A stretch of 64,000 nt of DNA from positions 62,001 to 126,000 of the forward strand of contig NZ_VWWL01000003.1 in assembly GCF_011752995.1 (NCBI RefSeq), in the 5' to 3' direction. This stretch comes from Burkholderia sp. Ax-1724. Lineage in GTDB: Bacteria; Pseudomonadota; Gammaproteobacteria; Burkholderiales; Burkholderiaceae. The notes beneath the pieces were generated by a model. That model saw only the letters and a list, made by a program, of their open reading frames with translations, did not search any database and had not been told where the DNA came from. Positions 44,788 to 54,359 of the stretch are shown here, one piece after another. Both the position numbers and the translations under genes were made by a program. Each line of letters starts with the position of its first letter. Within the stretch, counting starts at the first letter, position 1.

Positions 44788-46038
44788 CTAAGCCCGCTCC
44801 TGCGCCTTCCTCGCCGCAGCGAGAGCAGCGGCATCGGCTGTGCCCTCCGGCCGGCCGACGCGGCTCGCCACCGGATCGGCTTCGGTATGCGCGGCCGTGC
44901 TGCCGGCCGGCGCCTGCCTGCCGCGCGGCAGCCGGTCGAGACGGGCGCCGTCGCCGCTTTCCGGTTCCGCCGACACCTCGGCCCGCGCGCGCGGCAGGTA
45001 CTCGGGATAGTGCCGCTGAATGAAATCGAGCAGCCCTTCGCGCACGCGGCAGCGCAGATCCCACGCGAGGCCGGAATCGGACGCGCTGACGAGCGCGCGC
45101 AACTGCATCGCGCGCTCGGTGCCCTCGGTGACCTGCAGCACCTGCACGCGGCGATCCCACTCGGGCGCGTGCTCGACGATGCGCGCCAGCTCTTCGCGCA
45201 GCGGCGCGAGCGGCATCCGGTAATCGACGAACAGAAACACCGTGCCGATGATCTGCGAGCTGCTGCGCGTCCAGTTGGCAAACGGGTTTTCGATGAACCA
45301 TTGCAGCGGCACGATCAGACGGCGCTGGTCCCACAGACGCACCGCCACGTACGTGCCGGTGATTTCCTCGATACGCCCCCACTCGCCCTGGATCACGACG
45401 ACGTCGTCGAGGCGGATCGGTTACGAAAGCGCGATCTGCAAGCCCGCGATCAGATTGCCGAGCACCGGCCGCGCCGCGATACCGGCGACGAGACCGGCCA
45501 CCCCGGCCGATGCGAGCAGACTCGCACCGATCTGCCGGACACCCGGCAAGGTCATCAGCGCACCGCCCATGCCGACGATAACGATCACGATCATTACCGA
45601 GCGCGCGAGCACGCGCGCCTGTGTGTGAATGCGGCGCGCCTGCAGGTTATCGGCGGTATCGAGCGGATGGGCGCGAATGATTGCCTCGCCGATCGCCGCC
45701 GCCGATCGCACCGACAGCCACGTGAGCGCGGCGATCAGTGCGATCGAGGTGACGTCGCGTACGGGTTCGATGAAATGGAGGGAATCGGGCGCCTCGGACC
45801 AGACCCACGCGAAGACGAAGATCACGAGGACGAACAGGGTCGGCTTGTCGATGTAGCGCAGCACCACGCTCGTGAGCGTATGCGGCTCGGCGATGCGCAT
45901 GACGATGCGCGAGCCGAAGCGATGAAAGCCGATCGCCACCACCGTCACGATGGCCGTGACGACCAGCGCGCCGAGCCATGAGTGCAGCGGCGCGGCGGCC
46001 ACGCGGCTGAAGTCGTCGAAAGTAGGCATAACGGGCAT
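44788..46038 (-). pseudogene. MscS-family mechanosensitive channel interrupted by an in-frame stop
   Basis: The 205-residue upstream frame (ATG 46038) has three or four membrane helices and the pore-lining MscS segment (GASLLASAGVAGLVAGIAARPVLGNLIAGLQIALS). It stops at a TAA at 45423-45421. Translation of the next codons in the same frame gives PIRLDDVVVIQGEWGRIEEITGTYVAVRLWDQRRLIVP, exactly the MscS beta domain that should follow, and continues to 44788. One substitution explains the break (TAA for CAA or GAA). Undisturbed, the protein would have 416 residues. The downstream part could restart at GTG 45396, but without the pore. The gene is likely non-functional unless the stop is suppressed or is a sequencing error. 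Confidence 0.87.
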
Positions 46039-46188
46039 CTTCCTCCGGGCTCGAGCGACGGCGGCACGCCTGCGGGACTACTCACTTCCCGGGCGGCCGC
46101 TCCCGCATGAGGGAGAACGACCGCCGCGGCACCCGGCGCGCGTTTGCCGGGCTACCGGGATGCCGGGCGGAAGGCCCGGCGCGGCGGA

Positions 46189-46545
46189 TCAGCCGCCGCT
46201 TCGGCAGGGAAACGCCTTGCCGAGTCCGAGCGAAATCGCCGTGCTCGCGTTGTAGCCGGCGGCGTTCGGATTGTCGGCGATGTACCGGCGCACCGCGTCG
46301 GTCAATTGCGCCGAGCGTGCGTCCGCCGGCAGGCAGAAATACTGGCCGACGCGCGGACCGGTGGTGCCGCCGATCGCATCGATCGTGTTGAAGATGCCGT
46401 CAGCCGCGCCTTCGATATAGGCCGCGCATGCGCTGCGCGAAGCCACGTCGGTCTTGGTGCACAGCTTGTTGAGGTCGCCTCCCGTAAACGCGGCTGCCGA
46501 TAGCGGCAAAGCAAGCGCGCCGGCGAAAATCAAAGCCCGCAGCAT
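46189..46545 (-). CDS. Rap1a/Tai-family immunity-type protein (orphan)
   Basis: The protein has 118 residues from ATG 46545 after AAGGA, with a Sec signal MLRALIFAGALALPLSAAAF. The mature domain has the family pattern of four Cys and a helical core: LCTKTDVASRSACAAYIEGAADG, YFCLPADARSAQLTDAVRRYIADNP and LGKAFPC. Characterised Rap1a/Tai proteins are periplasmic inhibitors of type VI amidase toxins. No amidase or T6SS gene is nearby, so it may protect against foreign toxins or have another role; the family also has housekeeping-like members. Confidence 0.8.
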   Translation of the reverse strand: MLRALIFAGALALPLSAAAFTGGDLNKLCTKTDVASRSACAAYIEGAADGIFNTIDAIGGTTGPRVGQYFCLPADARSAQLTDAVRRYIADNPNAAGYNASTAISLGLGKAFPCRSGG

Positions 46546-46787
46546 GGTGTTCCTTTCCAGGTTTGTTTATCACGCGGTCTTTCGCCGCGTCCAGACGACA
46601 CACCGCGTGGCGCGCCGAGATCGTCATTCTGCACTGTTTTACGCGACGGCAGCAGGCAGGCCGCCATCACGCACCGGCAAATGGCGGCGACCGACCGGGC
46701 GCACTGGCTAATTCACTGGCGAACTCATCGGCTGATTCACCCACGGCGAGTTTGCGCCGCACACTGCCCGTGCCGGCTCGCCGCCGG

Positions 46788-47543
46788 TTACTTCTGCTGC
46801 TGCGCCTGCTGCATGCGCGCCGTCAGCCCTTCGACGGCGTCCGGCTCCTTGTACTGCTTCGCGAAATCGAGCGCGGTCATGCCGATCTGGTTCTTCACGC
46901 CGATATCCGCGCCGTTGTCGAGCAGCAGCTTGAGCGTCGACATGTGGCCGCCGCGCGCGGCCATCATCAGCGGCGTGGTGCCGTTCGGCGAACCCGCGTC
47001 GACGTAGGCCGAGTGATCGAGCAGCAGTTTGACGATGTCGTCATGACCGTTCGCGGCCGCGTAGTGCAGCGGCGCCCAGCCCTTCTTGTTGACCTCGGCG
47101 TCTTTCGCGAGCAGCAGGTTCACGAAGTTGATGTCGCCGACAAGCGAGGCCATCATCAGCGCGTTTTCGCCCGACTTGTCCTCGATCTCGATATTGGTTT
47201 TGGGATTCGCGACGAGCGCCGCGCCCACCTTGTCCGACTTTTCGCGCGCGGCGATCACGAGCAGCGGGATGCCCTGGTTGTCGACGCTGTTCGGGTCCAT
47301 GCCCTTCGCGATCAGCTTGTTGACGCCATCGATGTCGTCGAACTTGACCGCCTTGATGAGCGAGTCGATCGGTGCGGCCTGCGCGGGCGCGGCGACCAGC
47401 GTGGTCAGCGCCGCGCAGGCGAGCGTCGCGGCAAACGCCGCGCGCCGCACCGGCGCGAACGCCGCGGCAAGGCCCGCGCCACGGCGCGCGGCCGGTGCCG
47501 AAGCGGGTTGGAAAGCAGCGGACGACATCGAAATATTTTTCAT
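46788..47543 (-). CDS. Exported ankyrin-repeat protein
   Basis: The protein has 251 residues. A long, Ala-rich N-terminal export signal ends near residue 57 (TTLVAAPAQAAP). About five ankyrin repeats follow, for example GWAPLHYAAANGHDDIVKLLLDHSAYVDA, GTTPLMMAARGGHMSTLKLLLDNGADI and GMTALDFAKQYKEPDAVEGL. A Gln-rich end (MQQAQQQK) closes it. A periplasmic protein-protein interaction role is likely; the partner is unknown. It is 51 bases from tatD on the same strand. Confidence 0.87.
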   Translation of the reverse strand: MKNISMSSAAFQPASAPAARRGAGLAAAFAPVRRAAFAATLACAALTTLVAAPAQAAPIDSLIKAVKFDDIDGVNKLIAKGMDPNSVDNQGIPLLVIAAREKSDKVGAALVANPKTNIEIEDKSGENALMMASLVGDINFVNLLLAKDAEVNKKGWAPLHYAAANGHDDIVKLLLDHSAYVDAGSPNGTTPLMMAARGGHMSTLKLLLDNGADIGVKNQIGMTALDFAKQYKEPDAVEGLTARMQQAQQQK

Positions 47544-47594
47544 GTTTTGCTTTAGGAGACTTCCCTATCCCTTTGATGTTACTCGACTTTACAC

Positions 47595-48386
47595 TCAAGC
47601 GCCGACCGGCGCCGGAATCCCGAACAGCCTGAAGAAGTTTTGCGTGGTCGCGGCGGCCAGCGCCTCGTCCGACATCTCGCGTTGCTGCGCGATGAAGCGT
47701 CCGACATAACTTACGTACGCAGGTTCATTGGGTTTGCCGCGATACGGCACCGGCGCGAGATACGGCGAGTCGGTTTCGATCAGCAGGCGCGCGAGCGGCA
47801 CGCGGCGCGCGACGTCCTGCACCTCGGTCGCGTTCTTGAACGTGACGATGCCCGACAGCGAGATGTAAAAATTCTGCGCGAGCGCCTGCTCGGCGATGGC
47901 CCACGGCTCGGTGAAGCAATGCATGACGCCGCCCGTCTCGCCCGCGCGCTCCTCGGCCATGATGCGCAGCGTATCTTCCGACGACGAGCGCGTGTGGATA
48001 ATCAGCGGCTTCTTCGTCGCGTGCGCGGCGCGGATGTGCGTGCGAAAGCGCTCGCGCTGCCACTCCATGTCGGCGATCGAGCGGCCTTCGAGGCGGTAAT
48101 AGTCGAGCCCCGTCTCGCCGATCGCCACGACTTTCGGATGCGCGGCCAGCTCGACCAGTTCGGCCACGCTCGGCTCGCGCATGTCCTCGTGATCGGGATG
48201 CACGCCGACCGACGCGTAGACGTTGTCGTGGCGCGCGGCGATGTCCAGCACGGACGGCAGCGTTTCCAGGTCCACCGACACGCACAGCGCGTGCGTGACC
48301 GAATGGCTGCGCATGTTTTCGAGGATTTGCGGCAGACGGTCCGCGAGTCCTTCGAAGTTGATGTGGCAGTGCGAGTCGACAAACAT
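47595..48386 (-). CDS. tatD: TatD-family metal-dependent DNase
   Basis: The protein has 263 residues from ATG 48386. Metal ligands of the amidohydrolase-like barrel are visible: DSHCHINF at the N-terminus, GETGLDYYR, PLIIHTRSSSEDTL, MHCFTE and IETDSPYLAPVPYRGKPNEP. It removes nucleotides from DNA 3' ends and acts in DNA repair or degradation in the cytoplasm. In proteobacteria this YcfH-type paralogue is normally found close to holB, as here. The symbol is by family. Confidence 0.92.
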   Translation of the reverse strand: MFVDSHCHINFEGLADRLPQILENMRSHSVTHALCVSVDLETLPSVLDIAARHDNVYASVGVHPDHEDMREPSVAELVELAAHPKVVAIGETGLDYYRLEGRSIADMEWQRERFRTHIRAAHATKKPLIIHTRSSSEDTLRIMAEERAGETGGVMHCFTEPWAIAEQALAQNFYISLSGIVTFKNATEVQDVARRVPLARLLIETDSPYLAPVPYRGKPNEPAYVSYVGRFIAQQREMSDEALAAATTQNFFRLFGIPAPVGA

Positions 48387-48528
48387 GATGAGGTCCTGCG
48401 AAAAAATGGGCTGGTGAGCTGACCGGCGGACGGGCGGACGATCAGGTAGCCAGGACATGGCGCGGCCGCGGCCGGCTGCGGAGCCTTGCCCGGTTGCACG
48501 CCTCGCTCGCCCGTCCCGCTGGCTTTGC

Positions 48529-49044
48529 CTAGCCGGCCTGCGCGAGGCGCTTGCCGAGAATCACCAGATCGCGCTCGACGCCGTCGAGCACCGCGACGCG
48601 CGGCAGCGAGCCCCACACGTCGAAGCCAAAGCCGCGGAAAAGCCGCATGCTCGCCTCATTGTGACCGAAGACGAAACCGAGCACCGTGTCGATGCCGAGG
48701 CCCGGCGCCGCTTCGAGCGACGCGGCCAGCAACTGTTTGCCGAGCCCCTGGCCGCGCGCGCTTTCGTCGAGATAGATGCTGACCTCGGCGGTGCGCTGGT
48801 AGGCCGGGCGGCCGTAGAAATCCGAAAAGCTCAGCCACGCGATCACGCGGCCCGGCGCGCGCGGATCTTCGACGACCCACAGCGGACGTTTCTGCGGGCC
48901 ATGCGCGTGAAACCACGCGAGCCGGCTTTCGACGCTGACCGGTTCGAGGTCGGCGGTGACTTGCCGCGACGCGACGGTCGAGTTGTAGATGGCGACGATC
49001 GCGGGCAGATCGTCGAGCGTGGCGTCGCGGTAGGAAAGGCTCAT
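48529..49044 (-). CDS. GNAT N-acetyltransferase (phosphinothricin-acetyltransferase-like)
   Basis: The protein has 171 residues from ATG 49044. It begins SYRDATLDDLPAIVAIYNSTV, typical of the Pat/YncA branch. It contains the acetyl-CoA loop RGQGLGKQLL and ends VFGHNEASMRLFRGFGFDVWGSLPRVAVLDG. It should acetylate a small amine such as an amino acid or analogue; the substrate is unknown. It lies 64 bases after holB on the same strand. Confidence 0.88.
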   Translation of the reverse strand: MSLSYRDATLDDLPAIVAIYNSTVASRQVTADLEPVSVESRLAWFHAHGPQKRPLWVVEDPRAPGRVIAWLSFSDFYGRPAYQRTAEVSIYLDESARGQGLGKQLLAASLEAAPGLGIDTVLGFVFGHNEASMRLFRGFGFDVWGSLPRVAVLDGVERDLVILGKRLAQAG

Positions 49045-49108
49045 GGTGCGTTGGCTTGAAACGTTGACGTGGAGACGGGAAAACGAGGCAACAAAGGCAA
49101 AAAGGGTG

Positions 49109-50152
49109 TTATGCGAACAGCGCGCGATAGCCGATAAACAGTTCCTCGAACACGAGGCGCGCATTCAGCGGATGGTTTTCGACCGCGCGCTGGCGCGTCA
49201 CACTGCGCAGAAAGCGCGCGAACGCATTGGCCTCGGCCTGCGACGCGCACTGCGCAAGCGCCGCCGACGCCTGCGGGAAATAACGCGGCGCACCGGCCGT
49301 GCGCTGCGCGAGCAGATCGTACATCCAGCGTTGCAGCCAGCCGAGCACGAGCGGCACCGGCAGCTTCTGCAGCGCCTCGCCGCAGGCGAACGCGTCGCAC
49401 CCGGCGCCGGCCGCCAGTTGCTTCAAAGTCCAGTCGCGCAGCGGACGGTTTTCGTCGCTGGCGAGCGCGAGCGCCGCGAGCGGCGCCCCGCCGGCTTCGG
49501 CGAGCAATGCCGGCGCATCGGCCACGCCTTGCACGGCGAGCCACTGCGTGGCCGCCTCGGGCGCGGGCACGCTCATTGGCCATTGGCGGCAGCGGCTGAT
49601 GATGGTCGGCAAAAGCCGGTCGATGCGCGCCGACACCATCAGGAATACGACCCCCGCGGGCGGTTCCTCGAGCGTCTTCAGCAAGGCATTGGCAGCCGCG
49701 ACGTTGAGCGCTTCGGCCGGATACAGCACGACGACGCGTGCGCCGCCGCGGTGCGAACCGACCCCGACGAAATCGAGCAGACCGCGAATCTGCTCGATCT
49801 TGATTTCCTTGCTCGGCGTGCGGGTCTTCTTGCCTTCGTCTGCGTCGGCCTTGTCGGCTTTCTCGTCGGCGGCATTGGCGGTGTTGGTCGGGCCGGCTTC
49901 GGCGGCAAGCGCTTCCGGCACGACGATGCGGTAATCGGGATGATTGCCCTGCGCGAACCAGTTGCAGGCCACACAGGCGCCGCACGGCTCGCCGTTGGCC
50001 TGCTGCGCCTCGCACAACAGCCCCTGGGCGAGGTGCTGCGCGAAACGCAGCTTGCCGATGCCCGCCTGGCCATGCAGCAGCAACGCGTGCGGCCAGTGGC
50101 CGCGCAGCTGCTGCAGGCGGTTCCAGTCATCGGCTTGCCACGGATAGATCAT
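49109..50152 (-). CDS. holB: DNA polymerase III subunit delta'
   Basis: The protein has 347 residues from ATG 50152 (MIYPWQADDWNRL). AAA+ landmarks are HALLLHGQAGIGKLRFAQ (Walker A), the zinc-binding CGACVAC with a preceding Cys pair, NALLKTLEEPP and LPTIISRCRQW (SRC motif). An Ala/Asp/Lys-rich insert (DEKADKADADEGKK) lies before the Walker B region. It is the clamp-loader stator subunit. It follows tmk by 107 bases, the common tmk-holB arrangement. Confidence 0.94.
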   Translation of the reverse strand: MIYPWQADDWNRLQQLRGHWPHALLLHGQAGIGKLRFAQHLAQGLLCEAQQANGEPCGACVACNWFAQGNHPDYRIVVPEALAAEAGPTNTANAADEKADKADADEGKKTRTPSKEIKIEQIRGLLDFVGVGSHRGGARVVVLYPAEALNVAAANALLKTLEEPPAGVVFLMVSARIDRLLPTIISRCRQWPMSVPAPEAATQWLAVQGVADAPALLAEAGGAPLAALALASDENRPLRDWTLKQLAAGAGCDAFACGEALQKLPVPLVLGWLQRWMYDLLAQRTAGAPRYFPQASAALAQCASQAEANAFARFLRSVTRQRAVENHPLNARLVFEELFIGYRALFA

Positions 50153-50259
50153 CGTTTCTCTTTTTGAATCAGTGGGTTGACAGCGCTTCCCGAGATTTGT
50201 CCTCAAATACGGTACGCGCTCGCACAACGTTATAAGCTTGAAATTATATTCTTTAAAAA

Positions 50260-50883
50260 TCAAAGAACTGTAATCAATTCCTCAAGCTGTTTCTGGATAC
50301 GCGCGATGCTTTGCGACGAATCGATGATAGCGAAACGGTACGGCGCCTCTTCCGCGCGGCGCATGTATTCGGCGCGCGTGCGCTCGAAAAACGCCGCTGA
50401 TTCGCTTTCGAAGCGATCCGGATTGCGCGCCGCGCTGCGCCGCTCGTTCGCGACGGCGGGCGGCAGGTCGAACAGCACCGTGAGGTCGGGCTGAAAACCG
50501 CCCTGCACCCAGCGCTCGAGCGCTTCCAGCTTGTCGCGCGGCAAGCCGCGGCCGCCGCCCTGGTAGGCGAAGGTCGCATCGGTGAAACGGTCCGACAGCA
50601 CCCAGTCGCCGCGCGCGAGCGCCGGCTCGATCACCTCGGCCAGATGCTGGCGGCGCAGCGCGAACATCAGCAGCGCCTCGGTTTCGAGGTCCATCTTCTG
50701 ATGCAGCACGATCTCGCGAATCTGCTCGCCAAGCGGCGTGCCGCCCGGCTCGCGCGTCATGACGACCGAGCGGCCGGTCGCCGCGATCCTGGCCTCGAGC
50801 CGTTCGCGGAACCAGCCCAGATGGGTGGTCTTGCCCGCACCGTCGATGCCTTCAAACGTAATGAATTTGCCGCGCGCCATCAT
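50260..50883 (-). CDS. tmk: Thymidylate kinase
   Basis: The protein has 207 residues. The P-loop is [15 protein letters not shown], the DR(Y/F) motif is [19 protein letters not shown], and the dTMP-binding [14 protein letters not shown] is present. It phosphorylates dTMP to dTDP. The start ATG (50883) overlaps the mltG stop as ATGA, showing translational coupling; a second ATG follows at once, so the true start may be one codon later. Confidence 0.96.
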   Translation of the reverse strand: MMARGKFITFEGIDGAGKTTHLGWFRERLEARIAATGRSVVMTREPGGTPLGEQIREIVLHQKMDLETEALLMFALRRQHLAEVIEPALARGDWVLSDRFTDATFAYQGGGRGLPRDKLEALERWVQGGFQPDLTVLFDLPPAVANERRSAARNPDRFESESAAFFERTRAEYMRRAEEAPYRFAIIDSSQSIARIQKQLEELITVL

Positions 50884-51890
50884 TGTCCTCGAATGTATTT
50901 GTCCACGGCCTTGTTGTGCTCGCCGAGCGTGTCAGAAAAAATGCTGCTGCCGTCGCCGCGCGATACGAAGTACAGCGCGTTGCTTTGCGCCGGATTCAGG
51001 GCCGCCTGCAGCGACGCGACGCCCGGCAGCGAAATCGGCGTGGGCGGCAGGCCCATGCGGGTGTAGGTATTGTAGGGAGTGTCGGTCTGCAGGTCTTTTT
51101 TCCTGATGTGGCCGGTGTAGCTCTCGCCCATTCCGTAAATTACGCTCGGGTCGGTCTGCAGCGGCATGCCCGCGCGCAGGCGGTTCGCGAATACCGCAGC
51201 GACGAGCGGCCGGTCGCCCGGCTTGCCGGTTTCCTTTTCGATGATCGAGGCCATCGTCAGCGCATCGTACGGCGTCTTGTAGGGCAGATTCGGCGCGCGC
51301 GCGAGCCACGCCTCGTCGAGACGCACGTGCATCAGACGGTACGCGCGGCGGTAGATGTCGAGGTCGCTGGTGTTCTTGTCGAACAGATAGGTGTCGGGGA
51401 AAAAGAGCCCTTCGCCGTTGCCGATCGACGCCTCCGGCGCGCCGATCGCGCTCATCAGGTCGGCGTCGCTCATGCCGGCCGTGTCGTGCCTGATCGCGGG
51501 ATTCGCGTCGAGCTCGGCGCGCATGCGCTTGAAGGTCCAGCCCTCGATGATCGTCGCCACGTATTCGTTGACGTCGCCGCGTGCGATTTTCTGCAGCACC
51601 TCGTAGGGCGTGACGCCGCTCTTGAACTCGTAGTTGCCCGATTTCAGTTCGCTTTGCAGGCCGAGCACGCGCGTCATCGCGATAAACAGCTCGGGTTCGA
51701 GCGGCACGCCGCCGCGCTTGAGTTGCAACGTGACGCTGCGCAGGCTGCTATGCGGTTTGACGGTGACGTCGAGTTGCGCCGGGTTCAGTTCGAGCGGGCT
51801 CGTGGCCCAGTGATATCCAGCGGCGACGGCCGCCGCGGCCAGCACAACGACGACTGCGCCGGCAATGAAGCATTTCTTCAGAAGGGACAC
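50880..51890 (-). CDS. mltG: Endolytic murein transglycosylase MltG
   Basis: The protein has 336 residues with an N-terminal membrane anchor ([22 protein letters not shown]). The YceG domain contains [51 protein letters not shown] with its catalytic Glu, and [27 protein letters not shown]. It cuts nascent glycan strands at the inner membrane and sets their length. It is the first gene of mltG-tmk-holB and reads away from ygfZ. The usual short divergent spacer here is enlarged by the DUF2778 cassette. Confidence 0.95.
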   Translation of the reverse strand: MSLLKKCFIAGAVVVVLAAAAVAAGYHWATSPLELNPAQLDVTVKPHSSLRSVTLQLKRGGVPLEPELFIAMTRVLGLQSELKSGNYEFKSGVTPYEVLQKIARGDVNEYVATIIEGWTFKRMRAELDANPAIRHDTAGMSDADLMSAIGAPEASIGNGEGLFFPDTYLFDKNTSDLDIYRRAYRLMHVRLDEAWLARAPNLPYKTPYDALTMASIIEKETGKPGDRPLVAAVFANRLRAGMPLQTDPSVIYGMGESYTGHIRKKDLQTDTPYNTYTRMGLPPTPISLPGVASLQAALNPAQSNALYFVSRGDGSSIFSDTLGEHNKAVDKYIRGQ

Positions 51891-52369
51891 GTCAGGACAG
51901 AATTAGCGTTTAGATTGCAACGAACTGATTTTCAACGGGAAAGCCTCGCGCCGATCGGCATGGAGACTGCGCCGTCTTGCGGCCCTTGCGGGTTTTTTCG
52001 GTCCGTATTGGCCCGTATTGTATAGAGGTGGACACGAGATAGTCACAGCCGCGGCCCCGGAGTCACTGTACCACCTCGACGCCGGGCGACCCGAAGTGAC
52101 CCGAATCGACAAGCTATCACGCGAAGCCGACGCCTGGAAGCGCGAGCGCAAGGCGGCTCTGCCTGCCGATCCAGCCGACAGAGCCGGCTCAAAACCGATG
52201 CATTGCCCCGCGTTTCCCGGGTTGACGCGTTTCGAGACCGCGAGAATACCAGCGCAACGAATCCAACCTGAAACAGTTTCCTTCTCAAAAAAATACGCCG
52301 ATACAATGCGTCCGCCTATCACATCTGACTATTCGGAATTTGGCACCGAATGGTCAATCCGGGGAACCG
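51891..52369. other. Intergenic region left of the DUF2778 cassette
   Basis: This 479-base spacer begins GC-rich at the mltG side and becomes AT-rich from about 52270, where the inserted cassette seems to begin. The mltG promoter must lie here. No gene or terminal repeats were found. Confidence 0.45.
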
Positions 52370-52840
52370 ATGCTTCAATGCTCATTCAAATTGAATGGTA
52401 AGCCGATGAGCGAATTAAAAATCGGTGCTTTATCGTTTCCGGCTTTTTCCGGCCAGGAAAATGACATCAATCAACCTGCTCTCATGTGTACGCCGGGATA
52501 TGGTGCCATTCCCATCGCCCGCTACTACATTTTTGATCGGCAGTCGGGCGGCCTCCTCGGTCCGCTAAAGGAGCGGCTTGACCTGAATGGCAATAAAAAG
52601 GGCGAATGGTATTCGCTCTATGCCATCGACGGGAATATCGACGACGAGGTTATCTGCAATGGCATCGTTCGCGGCCAGTTCAGACTGCACCCGAAAGGAA
52701 GACTGGGGAGAAGCGAGGGTTGCGTAACGATTGAACGGCTGACTGACTGGAATCGTATCCGCTCTATATTTACCGACACGCCGAAAATACCCATTGCCGG
52801 GTCGCGGCTTAAAGTATATGACGAATTGATTGTGGCATGA
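52370..52840 (+). CDS. DUF2778 (Tlde1-like) L,D-transpeptidase-fold toxin candidate
   Basis: The protein has 156 residues from ATG 52370 with GGGGAA upstream. The catalytic pattern of DUF2778/Tlde1 proteins is present as FRLHPKGRLGRSEGCVTIE: His107, then SxGC with Ser115 and nucleophile Cys118. The domain also has RYYIFDRQSGG, typical of the family start. Tlde1 enzymes are type VI effectors that cleave or exchange D-amino acids on peptidoglycan tetrapeptides. There is no Sec signal, as expected for such effectors. AT content is clearly higher than in mltG or ygfZ. Two small membrane ORFs follow, the first overlapping by ATGA. Toxin role is inferred. Confidence 0.78.
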   Translation: MLQCSFKLNGKPMSELKIGALSFPAFSGQENDINQPALMCTPGYGAIPIARYYIFDRQSGGLLGPLKERLDLNGNKKGEWYSLYAIDGNIDDEVICNGIVRGQFRLHPKGRLGRSEGCVTIERLTDWNRIRSIFTDTPKIPIAGSRLKVYDELIVA

Positions 52841-52911
52841 AAAGGATTCTGATTTTTCTCGCCGTCGGCCCATGCCTCGCGCTGGCCATCTTTGCCAATG
52901 CAATATGGTGA
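52837..52911 (+). CDS. 24-residue hydrophobic peptide, possible immunity component
   Basis: The ATG overlaps the stop of the DUF2778 gene (ATGA). The peptide MKRILIFLAVGPCLALAIF... is a single hydrophobic helix with a basic start. It resembles a signal anchor with nothing behind it. It ends three bases before the next ORF, so it may be real, a coupling ORF, or the truncated start of a longer immunity protein. Confidence 0.4.
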   Translation: MKRILIFLAVGPCLALAIFANAIW

Positions 52912-52914
52912 ATC

Positions 52915-53103
52915 ATGCATCCGGATACGCCTTTGAATTTTTCAAATCCGGTATGGAACTGGCTGGTTTCCGTATACGGCGTTAAAACGGCTTATCAGAA
53001 ATCCGATCTGGCCTTTCTGGTTTCGTCGGCTGGAATCGTACTCGGGTTCGCTGCGGCTATACTGATTTTCCGACGGCGCAGGGATGCTGAGAAAAGACGT
53101 TGA
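52915..53103 (+). CDS. Small membrane protein, candidate immunity protein
   Basis: The protein has 62 residues. A polar N-terminal half (MHPDTPLNFSNPVWNWLVSV) precedes a membrane helix near 32-51 (AFLVSSAGIVLGFAAAILIF) and a very basic tail RRRRDAEKRR, so the N-terminal half should face the periplasm, where a Tlde1-type toxin acts. Similar AT-rich codon use and tight linkage to the DUF2778 gene support a toxin-immunity pair. It matches no family I recognise. Confidence 0.5.
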   Translation: MHPDTPLNFSNPVWNWLVSVYGVKTAYQKSDLAFLVSSAGIVLGFAAAILIFRRRRDAEKRR

Positions 53104-53262
53104 AACTCGTTCCTTTCGCACCAGTAAAGAAGTTGGCGGAGTCGGTGCAGGCTGCCATGCAGGAAGTGCGGCAAGCGCCATGAGCATGGGTGTAGCGGAT
53201 ACGCGAAACGTGGCAAGGTTGGACCGAATATAATAAGTCACAACTGACTTAGCTCGGAATCC

Positions 53263-54336
53263 ATGAACACATCGCTCGGTAACGCCGCAGGTACTTCCTC
53301 GACTGTTCCAACCACGCCGAACCCGGCCGCATCCATCACCCTGCCGCTGCCGCCGCGCCCCTCCGCCGACGAGTTCGCCGCCGTGCTCGAACACGGCGCC
53401 TATATGCCGCTCACGCAGTTCGGCGTGATCGACGTCACCGGCGACGACGCGGCCAGCTTCCTGCACGGCCAGCTCACCAACGACGTCCAGCATCTCGATG
53501 CCGCTCACGCGCGCCTCGCCGGCTACTGTTCGGCGAAGGGGCGCCTGCTCGCGTCGTTCCTCAACTGGCGCAGCGGCGACACGATCCGCCTGCTGGTGTC
53601 GAAGGACGTGCAGGCGGCCGTGCAGAAGCGTCTGTCGATGTTCGTGCTGCGCGCGAAGGCGAAGCTCGCCGACGCGAGCGGCGAACTCGCGGTGGTCGGC
53701 CTCGCGGGCGACGTGCGCGGCGCGCTCTCCGGTGTGTTCGACGCGCTGCCCGACGGCGTGCACGTGCAGGTCGACGGCACGGCGGGTTCGCTGATCCGCG
53801 TGCCGGATGCGCTGGAACGCCTGCGCTATCTGTGGATCGGCCCGAAGGCGCAGGTCGAGGCGTTGCTGCCCGCGCTCGACGGCACGCTCCAGCGCGTCTC
53901 GCCGGCGGTGTGGGACTGGCTCGATATCCGCGCGGGCGAGCCGCGCATCACGCAGCCGGTCGTCGAGCAGTTTGTGCCACAAATGGTTAACTTCGACGTG
54001 CTCGGCGCGGTCAATTTCCGCAAAGGCTGCTATCCGGGCCAGGAAGTGGTCGCGCGCAGCCAGTATCGCGGCACGATCAAGCGGCGCACGTCGCTCGCGC
54101 ACGTGGACGGCGAACTGGAAACGGTGCGCCCCGGCGCGGAACTGTTCCATTCGGACGATCCGGGCCAGCCATGCGGGATGATCGTGAACGCGGCGGCGGC
54201 GCGGGAAGGCGGCGTCGATCTGCTCGTCGAGATCAAGCTCGCGGCGCTCGACAACGGCACCGTGCATCTCGGCTCGGCCGATGGCCCGGCGCTGCGCTTT
54301 ATCGCGCTGCCGTACGGTTTGCCGACCGAGGTGTGA
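53263..54336 (+). CDS. ygfZ: YgfZ/GcvT-family folate-binding protein
   Basis: The protein has 357 residues. The diagnostic motif KGCYxGQE is present as NFRKGCYPGQEVVARSQYRG, together with DVTGDDAASFLHGQLTNDV, typical of the GcvT-like N-terminal domain. An acidic/Pro-rich extension of about 30 residues precedes the domain. YgfZ uses tetrahydrofolate and helps maintain or assemble iron-sulphur clusters in enzymes such as MiaB. It is read divergently from mltG and is followed by its own terminator. Confidence 0.93.
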   Translation: MNTSLGNAAGTSSTVPTTPNPAASITLPLPPRPSADEFAAVLEHGAYMPLTQFGVIDVTGDDAASFLHGQLTNDVQHLDAAHARLAGYCSAKGRLLASFLNWRSGDTIRLLVSKDVQAAVQKRLSMFVLRAKAKLADASGELAVVGLAGDVRGALSGVFDALPDGVHVQVDGTAGSLIRVPDALERLRYLWIGPKAQVEALLPALDGTLQRVSPAVWDWLDIRAGEPRITQPVVEQFVPQMVNFDVLGAVNFRKGCYPGQEVVARSQYRGTIKRRTSLAHVDGELETVRPGAELFHSDDPGQPCGMIVNAAAAREGGVDLLVEIKLAALDNGTVHLGSADGPALRFIALPYGLPTEV

Positions 54337-54359
54337 GCGGCGGCGGGTGCGATGAAAAG

